A stretch of DNA of 55,963 nt from Planococcus donghaensis MPA1U2 (GTDB lineage: Bacteria > Bacillota > Bacilli > Bacillales_A > Planococcaceae), in contig NZ_AEPB01000043.1 of NCBI RefSeq assembly GCF_000189395.1, forward strand, positions 1 through 55,963, in the 5' to 3' direction. Shown one piece after another: positions 16,011 to 24,573 of this stretch (position 1 is the stretch's first letter; every line of letters begins with the position of its first letter). The notes below the pieces were generated by a model. That model made no database searches, was not told the origin of the DNA, and saw nothing but the letters and a program-made list of their open reading frames with translations. Position numbers and translations under genes: made by a program.

Positions 16011-17292
16011 TATTAGTGGAGTTTGTAAGATTAGGGAATTCCAATCGAAATTCGGTGCCTTTATCTTTTTCTGAATCCACAAAAATATGTCCGTTCATTT
16101 GGCTAACGATGCTATAAGTTACCATCATCCCAAGTCCGGTTCCTTTAATTTTGCTTGAGAAATATGGCTCGCCTAAACGTCGCACCTCTTCTTTTGTCAT
16201 GCCAATTCCTTCGTCGGTTACGTGGATGCTTACTATAGCCGGTGTCGATTTAACCGCAATCGCCAACATTCCGCCATTTGGCATTGCTTCAATACCATTT
16301 CGAATGATATTGACTATGGCTTGTTGAAACTTATGACGGTCCATTAAAGTTTCAGCATCCCTGTCCATTTCCGTAATATGCATTTCTATACCTTTTCCAT
16401 TTGCATAAGGCATCATGATTTTTAAAACATGTTGAACTTCACAAGAAACGTTAGAGGCTTCCAACTGACCATAGGTAGGTTTTGCATAAACAAGATAATC
16501 ATCGATTAAATCTTCTGCAGATTCAATTTCGTTTAACACCATTTCGTGAAACTCGATTTGTTTGTCACGACTGTACTCGTACTCTTTCATTAGTTGAACA
16601 AACCCTTTAATACTTTGTAGAGGATTTCGCAATTCATGCGAAACGGCTGCCGCAAAATGACTCACAGTTTCCATCTTTTCGTGTTTTAACAAAGAATTAT
16701 ACATGTATTCCTGTCGCTGTATATGTTCAATCAGTAAGGCCGTTAAAGCAGTTATCGCTCCTTGGTTAAGCATTAACATGAGCCATATACCAATAATGTC
16801 ATGAATTGGATCTCCAAAAAAGAAATAACCCGCAAGCATATTAAACAGTAACGAAACTATCGATATACTAAATACCAACCCGACCTTCATTAACCGATTT
16901 ATGCGCATATACATTGGCCGTAAAAAAGGAACTCCTGCTGCAATGATCAATTGATTGAGTACCGCAATGTACATTCCATCTCCACCGATGATAATTCGAC
17001 TAATCGCTGCAACCAAAAATAAAACAGCTGATACGAGTGGCCCTCCGTATAACGCCCCTAGAATCATTGGAACTTGACGCAAATCAAAAATATAGTCTTC
17101 TGAAACAACTTGATAAGGAAAAGTCATACAAAGAACAATAGAAATAGAAAATAAAATGGTCAAGCTTAAGCGATGACTACCAAAAAAATTCCGTTGACCT
17201 GTTGTCGTCAACAATTGATAAACAACAATCGGAAAGATGATGAAGAAAATATTATTGATCATGCCAGTCATCATTGCTTCCAAATTTTCCAT
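16006..17292 (-). CDS. Membrane sensor histidine kinase, KinB-like
   Basis: A sensor kinase of 428 residues. The N-terminal half has about six membrane segments of the 5TMR-LYT type (about 12-200), with the YDFRQVPMILGALYGG-like segment IFDLRQVPMILGALYGG. HisKA follows with phospho-acceptor His in SHELRNPLQSIKGF, then an ATPase domain with N-box (NIIRNGIEAMPNGG), G1 DEGIGM and G2 GTGLGM. This architecture resembles sporulation/Spo0A-phosphorelay kinases such as KinB, so input to a phosphorelay is possible but unproven. There is no adjacent response regulator. ATG at 17292 has GGAAAG 8 bases upstream; the in-frame GTG at 17298 is less likely. Confidence 0.88.
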   Translation of the reverse strand: MENLEAMMTGMINNIFFIIFPIVVYQLLTTTGQRNFFGSHRLSLTILFSISIVLCMTFPYQVVSEDYIFDLRQVPMILGALYGGPLVSAVLFLVAAISRIIIGGDGMYIAVLNQLIIAAGVPFLRPMYMRINRLMKVGLVFSISIVSLLFNMLAGYFFFGDPIHDIIGIWLMLMLNQGAITALTALLIEHIQRQEYMYNSLLKHEKMETVSHFAAAVSHELRNPLQSIKGFVQLMKEYEYSRDKQIEFHEMVLNEIESAEDLIDDYLVYAKPTYGQLEASNVSCEVQHVLKIMMPYANGKGIEMHITEMDRDAETLMDRHKFQQAIVNIIRNGIEAMPNGGMLAIAVKSTPAIVSIHVTDEGIGMTKEEVRRLGEPYFSSKIKGTGLGMMVTYSIVSQMNGHIFVDSEKDKGTEFRLEFPNLTNSTNK

Positions 17293-17367
17293 CTCCACTT
17301 CTTTCCATCAGTTTCTATTAGTATACAATTCCCTTTTGTTCCCTACCACCTTTTTATGGCGCACACT

Positions 17368-17850
17368 CTACTTCTTATAAGGATGAGGTGTTGTCTCTCG
17401 TAACTTAGTTATTAAGCGCTCTCGCCTTTTTTTCATGCCTGCCAGCGAAATATTTTCAATAACAGCCAATTCTCTTAAGCTACATTCTTGTACATAAAGT
17501 GCATTTAGCAACCTTTTTTCATGCTCACTCAACATGTCGATTCCGAGCCATTCTGGCAGACATTCTTTGATTTCTTCTATATTCTCTTCCTTCATATCAG
17601 GTCCAAGATAACTGATCTGTTCATTTCGTTTTGTTTCTCTTTTTAATTCATCGAGCATTGCTCCTTGAATGCTGCGATAAGCAAACGGTGTAAAGTTTCC
17701 TTTAGTATCATCAAAACGCAGCCATGCTTGCCATAAGGCGATATTGCCGAGTTGACGGAAGCTTTCATAATCACGATAAATATGCAATTTGCGAATGATC
17801 GCTGAAATCATTGGCGCATATTGAACTGCTACTTCTTCAAAATTTCTCAT
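17368..17850 (-). CDS. Small sigma-70 family factor, SigH-like
   Basis: A 160-residue RNA polymerase sigma factor with only regions 2 and 4. Region 2 reads YESFRQLGNIALWQAWLRFD followed by GNFTPFAYRSIQGAMLDELK. Region 4 has the helix-turn-helix SLRELAVIENISLAGMKKRRERL near the C-terminus. It resembles the SigH/ComX-type competence sigma factors of cocci and other small alternative sigmas. It is divergent from the comK homologue across a short intergenic region, which suggests a competence role by context only. ATG at 17850 (AAAAGGAT 6-7 bases upstream) is preferred; a longer reading from GTG 17922 is possible. No anti-sigma gene is adjacent. Confidence 0.8.
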   Translation of the reverse strand: MRNFEEVAVQYAPMISAIIRKLHIYRDYESFRQLGNIALWQAWLRFDDTKGNFTPFAYRSIQGAMLDELKRETKRNEQISYLGPDMKEENIEEIKECLPEWLGIDMLSEHEKRLLNALYVQECSLRELAVIENISLAGMKKRRERLITKLRETTPHPYKK

Positions 17851-18042
17851 TGTCTTATCCTTTTGAACGTTCGTAGATTCCCGGGTCAGTTCAGAATAAG
17901 ATATGAACTTACTAACAGCCACTCACCGATCATAACGTTTTCTATGGCAAACTATCCGTTTCTCTTTATGAAACAAATTGTTCAAGCAGATAAATAGTCA
18001 GAACAGTATCTATTTTCTAAAAATATATTGTCACTTAAAGTT

Positions 18043-18069
18043 GGAGGTGGTAAAATTTTCATGTGTTGA
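18043..18069 (+). promoter_or_regulatory. Start-stop mini-ORF ahead of comK
   Basis: A strong ribosome site GGAGGTGG (18043-18050) is followed by ATG TGT TGA (18061-18069), a two-codon reading frame. It lies 19 bases upstream of the GTG chosen for comK and just before that gene's own ribosome site. It may be a translational leader, or GGAGGTGG may serve a different comK start that I have not identified. Confidence 0.35.
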
Positions 18070-18088
18070 GAAAGGGGAGCTTTTGATA

Positions 18089-18559
18089 GTGAAGAATTAT
18101 GATGACAATTTACTTGATCGATCCGTGTTGTTTGTGGAAAACTATTTTGAAAAAGATAAAAAATCAAAGATTACAACAAAAGACGGCGTGTTTTACTCCC
18201 GCCATTCTGTTTTAACTTTGATTGATAAAACATGTATGATGTTCGCGTCTACATACGAAGGCCGTGTCAAAGCAACACGCCATAACCTCAAACAACATAA
18301 AAAAACAACACTTCTCATCTCAGAAGATGGACTGGCAGCCTATCCCACCAAATCTCCAGATCATCCTGACTGCGTATGGATTTTCAATCATCATTACCGC
18401 CTCGAAACTATCGCTTCAAACAGGGCTCGTGTCTTGTTTGATGAGTTCAAGGTCTCGACAGAAATTAATGTCTCTATTGGTATTCTACAAAAGCAACGAA
18501 GCCGTATGTATGAAATGATTTATTACTATTCCAATGTTCGCCAGAAAAATAAATCTTAA
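18089..18559 (+). CDS. comK: ComK-like competence transcription factor
   Basis: A 156-residue homologue of ComK, the master activator of DNA-uptake genes in Bacillales. Family-typical segments: FYSRHSVLTLIDKTCMMFASTYEGR in pieces at about 35-60 (shared pattern with IVDRSCRFFGSSYAGR of B. subtilis), FPTLS-like AYPTKSPDHPDCVWIF at about 85, and a C-terminal basic helix (MYEMIYYYSNVR). It is shorter than B. subtilis ComK (192), losing the C-terminal extension used for ClpC/MecA control, which is common in relatives. The GTG at 18089 is chosen as GGGGAG ends 9 bases before it; a TTG at 18083 is the alternative. A longer open frame back to 17978 lacks a start signal. Confidence 0.8.
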   Translation: MKNYDDNLLDRSVLFVENYFEKDKKSKITTKDGVFYSRHSVLTLIDKTCMMFASTYEGRVKATRHNLKQHKKTTLLISEDGLAAYPTKSPDHPDCVWIFNHHYRLETIASNRARVLFDEFKVSTEINVSIGILQKQRSRMYEMIYYYSNVRQKNKS

Positions 18560-18568
18560 CTGTAATAG

Positions 18569-18623
18569 TAAAGACACCTCTCTATGTACTGGTTGAAGCC
18601 CAGTACATAGAGAGGTGTCTTTT
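18569..18623. terminator. Bidirectional terminator after comK
   Basis: Very long stem of about 22 bp (18570-18592 / 18600-18622) between convergent comK and the GyrI-like gene, with T-tails on both strands. Confidence 0.88.
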
Positions 18624-18629
18624 ATCGCT

Positions 18630-19151
18630 TTATGCTGCGTCGTCCCCTAGCAGTAAAAATGCAATTTCAATGGCCCACTTGTTTAAATCTTCTTCTGCTT
18701 CTATGTCCGTCACATAAAATTCAAAACGCCCGTTCCAAATTTCCGCTTCGCCTTCCCAGCGTTTGTCAATATCCAATCCTTCCTGCATAGCCCATTGCTC
18801 TAACGCTTCAAGAGACTTTTCCAAATTCTCAGGATGACCTTTGTGCAACGCGGTTACATAGGAACCTCCTGGTATATATCCGACTACTACACGTCGATCT
18901 CCCGCGACCATACGTTTAACTGGTACACCAACTTCCATTTTATACTTACCTTCTGAATCCCCCATACACCAATAGCGAAAAAATGGTGCACCTGCTGGCT
19001 TGGTACCTTGCGTTTTTAGCCACTCAAATAGTTCTCCCACAAGTCCATTGACCTCTTCCCATTCCGAAAGTCCTGCTAAAATCGGAATTCCAACATAAGG
19101 TTGTTCTGTCCGTTCTTCAACAAATGGCTCACTGATGTATTTCTGTAGCAT
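18630..19151 (-). CDS. GyrI-like small-molecule-binding protein
   Basis: A 173-residue cytosolic protein with the GyrI-like (AraC effector-binding, SOUL-type) fold: PYVGIPILAG near residue 18, RYWCMGDSEGKYKMEVGVPVKR near 60-80 and GYIPGGSYVTALHKGHPENL near 90-110. Stand-alone members bind or hydrolyse hydrophobic small molecules; the ligand here is unknown. ATG at 19151 has AGAGGAG 8 bases upstream; the in-frame ATG at 19187 has none. Monocistronic, and divergent from the TetR/RND-exporter operon, which also handles small molecules, so a shared drug-response role is conceivable but only from position. Confidence 0.8.
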   Translation of the reverse strand: MLQKYISEPFVEERTEQPYVGIPILAGLSEWEEVNGLVGELFEWLKTQGTKPAGAPFFRYWCMGDSEGKYKMEVGVPVKRMVAGDRRVVVGYIPGGSYVTALHKGHPENLEKSLEALEQWAMQEGLDIDKRWEGEAEIWNGRFEFYVTDIEAEEDLNKWAIEIAFLLLGDDAA

Positions 19152-19307
19152 CCAACCCTCTCCTCTTTGATCGATTAAAGGCATCACTATCTCTTCTATA
19201 CCCGCTAGAGTAGCTTTTTTAATCGCTTAGTAAAAAATAACTAGTTGTCAATAGTAAAGAAATTTACGAACCATCACTAAATACGTAATAAATCCAAGAC
19301 ATCCAAA

Positions 19308-19370
19308 TTGACTTTACCTATTTTTTTATATAATCTAAAACAACTGACCAATAAGTCACTTTATGTGACT
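19308..19370 (+). promoter_or_regulatory. Promoter and palindromic operator of tetR-swrC operon
   Basis: TTGACT (19308-19313) is followed by TATAAT (19329-19334, 15-bp spacing) or TAATCT (19331-19336, 17-bp). Just downstream lies the perfect inverted repeat AGTCAC-TTTAT-GTGACT (19354-19370), and a second TGAC-N6-GTCA pair overlaps it at 19345-19358. Such half-sites right after the start point are typical TetR autoregulation operators. Confidence 0.6.
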
Positions 19371-19391
19371 ACGCAGTCCAGGAGGAGTCTA

Positions 19392-20210
19392 ATGGATAAA
19401 AAAACAGAATTAATGAAACATGCCGTACGTCTATTTTCTTTGAAGGGTTTTCACCAAACCTCTGTGCAAGAAATCGCAGAAGCCACTGGAATTTCAAAAG
19501 GTGCTTTCTACAAACATTTCGATTCAAAGGAAATTCTTTTTATCAAGATTTTACAGCAACATCACCAAGAAATAATGATGGAAATTTCGAATTCCCAGTC
19601 TACCCAGGAAGATGATAGCAAAGACATTTTCAAGAAAAAATTAGCGATTGAAATAGAACGCACGCTTTCCAACCATGAGTTTTTCATGATGGTGTTTAAA
19701 GATTTCACACTTACCGAAAGCGAAACATTAAAAGACGTTTTTATGGAATTGAGACAGTCTACCATTACGCTACATAAAACTATTTTATTAGACACTTATG
19801 GAGCAAGTATCGAGCCGTTTCTCCCTGATTTAGTCGCAATTCTAGAAGGGTTGATGCAACAATACATTTTCGTGCTGGTATTTGAAAAAAAACAAGTATC
19901 CATTGATAAGCTCGTCAACTTCATCACAACGACAATCGATGCAGTTGTAAATAACTTAGATTTCATGGAACCTGTTTTAAATGAGGCTCGTTCTCCGGCC
20001 GCTACAATTGAAGAAAGCTTTCTGCAAATCACTAAAAAAATTAAAGCTTCTGAGACAAATCAAGAAAAGCTATTAGCAACACTCCATTTATTAAAAGAAC
20101 AAGTCGAACAAGATGAACCGCAGACATTTTTAATTGAAGCTTTATTGGGTTACTTAAAGCAGTTTTCTTTTATTAAAAATGAAGTTGCCTATTTAGAAAA
20201 GTTTATTTAA
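19392..20210 (+). CDS. TetR-family regulator (YerO-like)
   Basis: A 272-residue TetR repressor. The N-terminal helix-turn-helix is textbook: MKHAVRLFSLKGFHQTSVQ, then EIAEATGISKGAFYKHFDSKE (about 8-47). The remaining 220 residues are a helical ligand-binding domain with a longer C-terminus than usual. It starts the operon with the RND exporter 18 bases downstream, as yerO does with yerP/swrC in B. subtilis, so repression of the exporter until an amphiphile binds is likely. ATG at 19392 follows GGAGGAG by about 4-5 bases; a longer frame starting at 19308 would include the promoter and is rejected. Confidence 0.9.
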   Translation: MDKKTELMKHAVRLFSLKGFHQTSVQEIAEATGISKGAFYKHFDSKEILFIKILQQHHQEIMMEISNSQSTQEDDSKDIFKKKLAIEIERTLSNHEFFMMVFKDFTLTESETLKDVFMELRQSTITLHKTILLDTYGASIEPFLPDLVAILEGLMQQYIFVLVFEKKQVSIDKLVNFITTTIDAVVNNLDFMEPVLNEARSPAATIEESFLQITKKIKASETNQEKLLATLHLLKEQVEQDEPQTFLIEALLGYLKQFSFIKNEVAYLEKFI

Positions 20211-20228
20211 AGAAAAGGAGCAACCACC

Positions 20229-23200
20229 TTGAAACAAATTATTAATTTTTCATTAAACAACAAATTTGCGATTTGGATTTTAACGATTATGGTCGTAGTG
20301 GCTGGTTTATATGCCGGCTTGACGATGAAACAAGAATCCATACCAAGCATTACCCTTCCCGCGGTTACAGTTGTTACTGTATATCCAGGTGCAGCACCTG
20401 ACGAAATTATGGAAGAAGTCACAGTGCCTATGGAACAACGAATTCAAAACATGAATGGCGTTGAGTTGATCACGTCTACTTCGATGGCGAACGCATCCAC
20501 CATACAAGTACAATATGATTTTGAAGTCGATATGGACCAAGCAGCTCGTGAGTTAGAAGATGCCTTATCGAAAGTCACACTTCCTGAGGCTGCAAATGAC
20601 CCTCAAGTTTCTCGTCTTAGTTTAGATGCCTTCCCTGTTCTAGCATTAAGCATTAGTAATTCGGAAAGTTCACTAGAAGAACTAACAGATACAGTGGAAA
20701 ACAATGTCTTGCCTGCGCTTGAAGGTGTATCTGGTTTGTCAGAAGCCCAAGTATCTGGACAACGTATTCAAAAAGTCACGATGACTTTTGATCAGCAAGC
20801 TTTAACGCAATACGGTTTAACTGAAGACACCATTCAACAAATCATCAAAGGATCGAATTTGACATTCCCATTAGGATTAACGAATTTTGATGGCGAATTG
20901 AAAAATTTAGTCATTGATGGCGATATCACATCTGTTGATGATTTGAAAAACTTACAAATTCCAGCTATTCCTCAAGCTGCTGCTACTGCACCAATTGAAG
21001 CACCTACTTCGGTTCCAGGCGCATCTCAAGCACAGCCACCTGTTGCTGCACCGGCTGCGATTCCGACGATTGCACTGAGTGAATTAGCGGACATCCAAGT
21101 TGTCAGTGAAGCCGAGTCCATTTCACGGACTAATGGTGAAGAGGCAATTAGTATTTCCATTATCAAGTCCCCCGATGCAAATACTGTTGAAGTCGTGAAT
21201 GGGGTTCAAGAAATCGTTGCCGATATGGCAGACGAATACAATTTGACCGTTTCTTCATCATTTGACCAAGGAGAGCCGATCGAAAAATCGGTTGAAACGA
21301 TGCTCAGCAAAGCCTTATTCGGTATTTTATTTGCAGTGGTAATCATTTTGTTATTCCTACGTAGCTTTAAAACAACATTAATTTCGATTATTTCAATCCC
21401 GTTATCGTTATTAATGGCGATTTTCTTATTAAATCAAATGGATATTACGCTAAATATTATGACACTTGGTGCATTAACGGTTGCCATCGGTCGAGTGATT
21501 GATGACTCGATTGTTGTTATCGAAAATATTTATCGTCGTATGGCATTACCTGGCGAAAAGTTACGTGGTAAAGCATTAATACGTGAAGCTACACGTGAAA
21601 TGTTCTTACCGATCTTTTCTTCTACAGTGGTTACAATCGCAGTGTTCTTGCCACTCGCGCTTGTTAGCGGACAAATCGGAGAGTTATTTTTACCGTTTGC
21701 ATTAGCAGTTGTTTTTGCACTTTCAGCTTCTCTATTAGTCGCTGTTACAATTGTTCCAATGATGGCGCATTTAATGTACCGCAAGCAATTAACGAATATG
21801 GATACTGTTACATCCGCGCACAAAGAACACAAGCCAGGGAAAATGGCCGCAAGTTACAAACGTATTTTGGAGTGGTCATTAAATCACAAGATCATTACTT
21901 TTGGCGGGGCTTCGCTCGTACTTGTCGCTAGTTTATTCTTAATACCAATCATCGGTGTAAGTTTCTTACCTGAAGAAGAACAGAAGATGGTAATGGCTAC
22001 TTATAGCCCAGAACCCGGACAAACACTTGAAGATGTAGAAGCAATAGCGCTTGAAGCAGAATCTGCCATTAGCGACCGTGAAGGCGTGACGTCTTATCAA
22101 TATTCGCTTGGTGGAGATAATCCAATGTCCGGAATGGGCAGCGGTGGAAATAACTCCGCATTGTTCTATATTGAATATGATGATGATTTTGTAGACTTTG
22201 GTGATGAAAGTACAAAATTGATCGAAGACTTGAATAGCTCAACAGAATTTGGCGAATGGGCAAGTATGGACTTTGCGCCTACTGGCGGAAATGGCTTAGA
22301 ATTATTCGTCTATGGGGATAATGTTGAAGATATTCAATCGGCAATCAAAGAAATCCAGCCATTCATGGAAGATAACGATGGCCTCGAAAACACAGAATCT
22401 AGCTTGACTGATGCTTACGATCAATTTACATTAGTCGCAAGTCAACAAAGCTTAAGTGAAAATGGATTGACTGCCGCACAAATTGGCATGGCTTTAAGTA
22501 GTGTCGGTGAGGCACCTGTCTTAACGACCGTTACTCATGAAGACAAAGACATTAATGTGTATATCGAAACAGAAGAAACCGAATACGCTGGAATCGAAGA
22601 TGTTACTTCTGTTGAAATCCCAACAGCTCTTGGAACTTCTGTTAAAGTCAGCGATGTGATGACTGTAGAAGAAGGCAAATCTCCAGATACCATCAATCGG
22701 AGAGATGGTCAAATGTTCGCTTCTCTGACGGCAGATGTTTTAGGCAATAACGCTGCTGAAATTACTACGGAAATTGATGAGCAAATTGCTGAACTTGAAT
22801 TACCAGCTGGAGTTACAACAGATCACGGTGGTGTCACAGAACAAATTAATGAATCGTTTACGCAACTTGGTTTAGCCATGCTTGCAGCGATTGCCATTGT
22901 ATACTTTGTACTAGTTGTCACATTTGGTGGCGCATTAGCACCGTTCTCCATTTTGTTCTCACTACCATTTACTGTGATTGGTGTTCTCGTAGCATTATGG
23001 ATTACGGGTGAAGCATTGAGTGTTAACGCATTGATTGGTGTGTTGATGTTAATCGGTATCGTTGTCACAAATGCGATCGTCTTGATTGACCGCGTGATCC
23101 ATATGGAAGACGCTGGACTCAGCACTCGCGAAGCACTTCTTGAAGGCGGTGTAACTCGCTTGCGTCCTATCTTAATGACTGCTTTAGCTACAATCGGGGC

Positions 23201-23369
23201 ATTGATTCCTCTTGCTCTTGGTGTCGAAGGTGGAGGCGGCGGATTGATTTCTCAAGGCCTCGGAATTACTGTAATCGGCGGGTTAATCAGCTCGACTCTC
23301 CTTACGTTGGTCATCGTACCAATTGTTTACGAAGTCGTAGCGAAATTCCGCAAGAAAAAAGTAAATTAA
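20229..23369 (+). CDS. swrC: RND-family exporter, SwrC/YerP type
   Basis: A 1046-residue proton-driven efflux pump of the AcrB/SwrC superfamily. In Bacillus the homologue exports surfactin and confers resistance to amphiphiles. Layout: TM1 (about 8-28), large loop 1, TM2-6 block (about 360-500) with conserved acidic IDDSIVVIENIYRRM, TM7 (about 545), large loop 2, TM8-12 (about 870-1035). Residues about 245-288 form a Pro/Ala-rich insertion in the first loop. Start is TTG at 20229, 8 bases after AAAAGGAG. It is co-transcribed with the TetR gene and closed by a strong terminator. No membrane-fusion protein or outer-membrane channel is present, as expected in Gram-positives. Confidence 0.93.
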   Translation: MKQIINFSLNNKFAIWILTIMVVVAGLYAGLTMKQESIPSITLPAVTVVTVYPGAAPDEIMEEVTVPMEQRIQNMNGVELITSTSMANASTIQVQYDFEVDMDQAARELEDALSKVTLPEAANDPQVSRLSLDAFPVLALSISNSESSLEELTDTVENNVLPALEGVSGLSEAQVSGQRIQKVTMTFDQQALTQYGLTEDTIQQIIKGSNLTFPLGLTNFDGELKNLVIDGDITSVDDLKNLQIPAIPQAAATAPIEAPTSVPGASQAQPPVAAPAAIPTIALSELADIQVVSEAESISRTNGEEAISISIIKSPDANTVEVVNGVQEIVADMADEYNLTVSSSFDQGEPIEKSVETMLSKALFGILFAVVIILLFLRSFKTTLISIISIPLSLLMAIFLLNQMDITLNIMTLGALTVAIGRVIDDSIVVIENIYRRMALPGEKLRGKALIREATREMFLPIFSSTVVTIAVFLPLALVSGQIGELFLPFALAVVFALSASLLVAVTIVPMMAHLMYRKQLTNMDTVTSAHKEHKPGKMAASYKRILEWSLNHKIITFGGASLVLVASLFLIPIIGVSFLPEEEQKMVMATYSPEPGQTLEDVEAIALEAESAISDREGVTSYQYSLGGDNPMSGMGSGGNNSALFYIEYDDDFVDFGDESTKLIEDLNSSTEFGEWASMDFAPTGGNGLELFVYGDNVEDIQSAIKEIQPFMEDNDGLENTESSLTDAYDQFTLVASQQSLSENGLTAAQIGMALSSVGEAPVLTTVTHEDKDINVYIETEETEYAGIEDVTSVEIPTALGTSVKVSDVMTVEEGKSPDTINRRDGQMFASLTADVLGNNAAEITTEIDEQIAELELPAGVTTDHGGVTEQINESFTQLGLAMLAAIAIVYFVLVVTFGGALAPFSILFSLPFTVIGVLVALWITGEALSVNALIGVLMLIGIVVTNAIVLIDRVIHMEDAGLSTREALLEGGVTRLRPILMTALATIGALIPLALGVEGGGGGLISQGLGITVIGGLISSTLLTLVIVPIVYEVVAKFRKKKVN

Positions 23370-23374
23370 TTTAA

Positions 23375-23411
23375 AACAGGCAGCTCACGCGGATGAGCTG
23401 CCTGTTTTTTT
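23375..23411 (+). terminator. Terminator of swrC operon
   Basis: Perfect 13-bp stem AACAGGCAGCTCA (23375-23387) / TGAGCTGCCTGTT (23394-23406) followed by a T-run. Confidence 0.92.
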
Positions 23412-23429
23412 ATGCCTCTTTTTAGCTGA

Positions 23430-23550
23430 GCGCACCTTAATTGGTCAAAAGCGCACCTCAAACGGCAAAGTCCGCACCTCGCAGCGCGATAACCGCACCC
23501 CAATCAGCAAAGTCCGCACCTCAACTAGCAATAACCGCACCTCACAAATA
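23430..23550. repeat. 21-bp iterated repeat array, family A (6 units)
   Basis: Six units in exact 21-bp phase start at 23430, 23451, 23472, 23493, 23514 and 23535. Each opens with the core CCGCACCTC (first two GCGCACCT, fourth CCGCACCCC), followed by about 12 variable bases. The base before the core alternates: units 3 and 5 follow GCAAAGT, units 4 and 6 follow GATAA or AATAA, so a 42-bp higher-order pattern is also visible. It lies between the terminators of convergent swrC and the DUF1028 gene. Because 21 is a multiple of 3, reading frames stay open through it, but nothing suggests coding. Confidence 0.85.
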
Positions 23551-23580
23551 AAAGCCTGTCCAGTTAAACTGAACAGGCTT
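23548..23580 (-). terminator. Terminator of DUF1028 gene
   Basis: Stem AAGCCTGT (23552-23559) / ACAGGCTT (23573-23580) with further inner pairing and a minus-strand TTTTATTT tail. It lies directly beside the repeat array. Confidence 0.8.
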
Positions 23581-23585
23581 CACCT

Positions 23586-24461
23586 TTATTGTTTCTTCAA
23601 GTATTCCAATACCGATTCATCAATCAATGCCTCTTCTGACCAATGATCGTCAAAATTTTCGCGGAGACAAAACGTTTTCAGTGCCTCTTTTACTTCCGAG
23701 TCATAGTTGCTGTGCTCTACTGATGCCAATAAATCAAGTTTTACCAGTTGTTCCACAATTGTTACTAGCACGTCTTCTTCAATCGGCAACTTTTCTGCTG
23801 ATGGCGCAGCATACATTTTATGAAGCTCATACAACCGCTGTAACTCTTCAATTGGTTCTGGATGGTCATCGACGCGCAAATCAACTTTCACATCGTTGTA
23901 GCCACCGTATCCCGCCTCTTTTTGCAAAACATAAACCGCAGCAGACTGTTTGCCTCTGCTGTCGCCTCCGGCATGTTGAGCCGCCGATATGGCTTGCAGC
24001 AAGCGTTCAGCAAGTGGACCTGATGACTCTTCAAACGTTTTACTCATTTCGCTGACCGTTTTCTCACTAACGAGAATATTGCCTTGGCACGAGTGATGTT
24101 TCCCTATTTTATGACCTGCCCAATCGTAGCATTCGTGGCCGGTGAAGGCACTTGCTTCGCCATCCGCATTAATAATAGCCACTTGACGCAAACTTCTGCC
24201 GGGATCATCAGCAATCAATTTATCAATCACTGCATCAGGCGATAAACCTTTTTCCAATAACGCTAGTCCTTCGGGTCCGTATGCCGTATTGGCCCACGAT
24301 TGCGTTGCAACTGCCCCGACACCCGCTTTTGCCCACGGCACGACTGAACCAACCGCTAAAAATTTTGATTGTACCGCCACACCCACTTCTCCCGTAACTG
24401 GATCCGCAGCAACAATTGAAAATGTCGCCACCAATTGGTCTTTTTTCACTTTGTTCTCCAT
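23586..24461 (-). CDS. DUF1028 family protein
   Basis: A 291-residue cytosolic protein of the DUF1028 (Ntn-hydrolase-like) family. The family N-terminus is clear: ATFSIVAADPVTGEVGVAVQS, then FLAVGSVVPWAKAGVGAVATQS and the GGDSRGKQSAAVYV segment near residue 170. The C-terminal ~85 residues form an extra domain of the kind annotated as putative peptidoglycan-binding in some relatives. The biochemical role is unknown. ATG at 24461 is preferred because AAAGGGGGG lies 7 bases upstream; an in-frame ATG at 24494 has no ribosome site. Monocistronic between two terminators. Confidence 0.85.
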   Translation of the reverse strand: MENKVKKDQLVATFSIVAADPVTGEVGVAVQSKFLAVGSVVPWAKAGVGAVATQSWANTAYGPEGLALLEKGLSPDAVIDKLIADDPGRSLRQVAIINADGEASAFTGHECYDWAGHKIGKHHSCQGNILVSEKTVSEMSKTFEESSGPLAERLLQAISAAQHAGGDSRGKQSAAVYVLQKEAGYGGYNDVKVDLRVDDHPEPIEELQRLYELHKMYAAPSAEKLPIEEDVLVTIVEQLVKLDLLASVEHSNYDSEVKEALKTFCLRENFDDHWSEEALIDESVLEYLKKQ

Positions 24462-24531
24462 GTATATGCCCCCCTTTCTTCTACTGTAATTCAATCAAAC
24501 AAAATTTTCCTGTTTCACAAATCGTATTTAC

Positions 24532-24573
24532 AAAAAACCTGTAAAAATCCTAAAGGATTTCTACAGGTTTTTC
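24532..24573 (-). terminator. Terminator of tagGH
   Basis: Stem AACCTGTA / TACAGGTT with an inner AAATCC/GGATTT stem, followed by T-runs on both strands. It overlaps the last codons of tagH and probably works in both directions. Confidence 0.82.

Noticed and set aside
17978-18088. Longer N-terminus for ComK starting at TTG 17978
   Set aside because: It lacks a ribosome site, and the extra residues do not resemble the family; GTG at 18089 has GGGGAG at 9 bases.
23430-23550. CRISPR array
   Set aside because: The period is only 21 bp with a 9-base core, far shorter than CRISPR repeat plus spacer, there are no cas genes, and the second array has identical units without unique spacers.
23627-24055. 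142-codon open frame on the plus strand
   Set aside because: Entirely antisense to the DUF1028 gene, which has full family similarity and a ribosome site.
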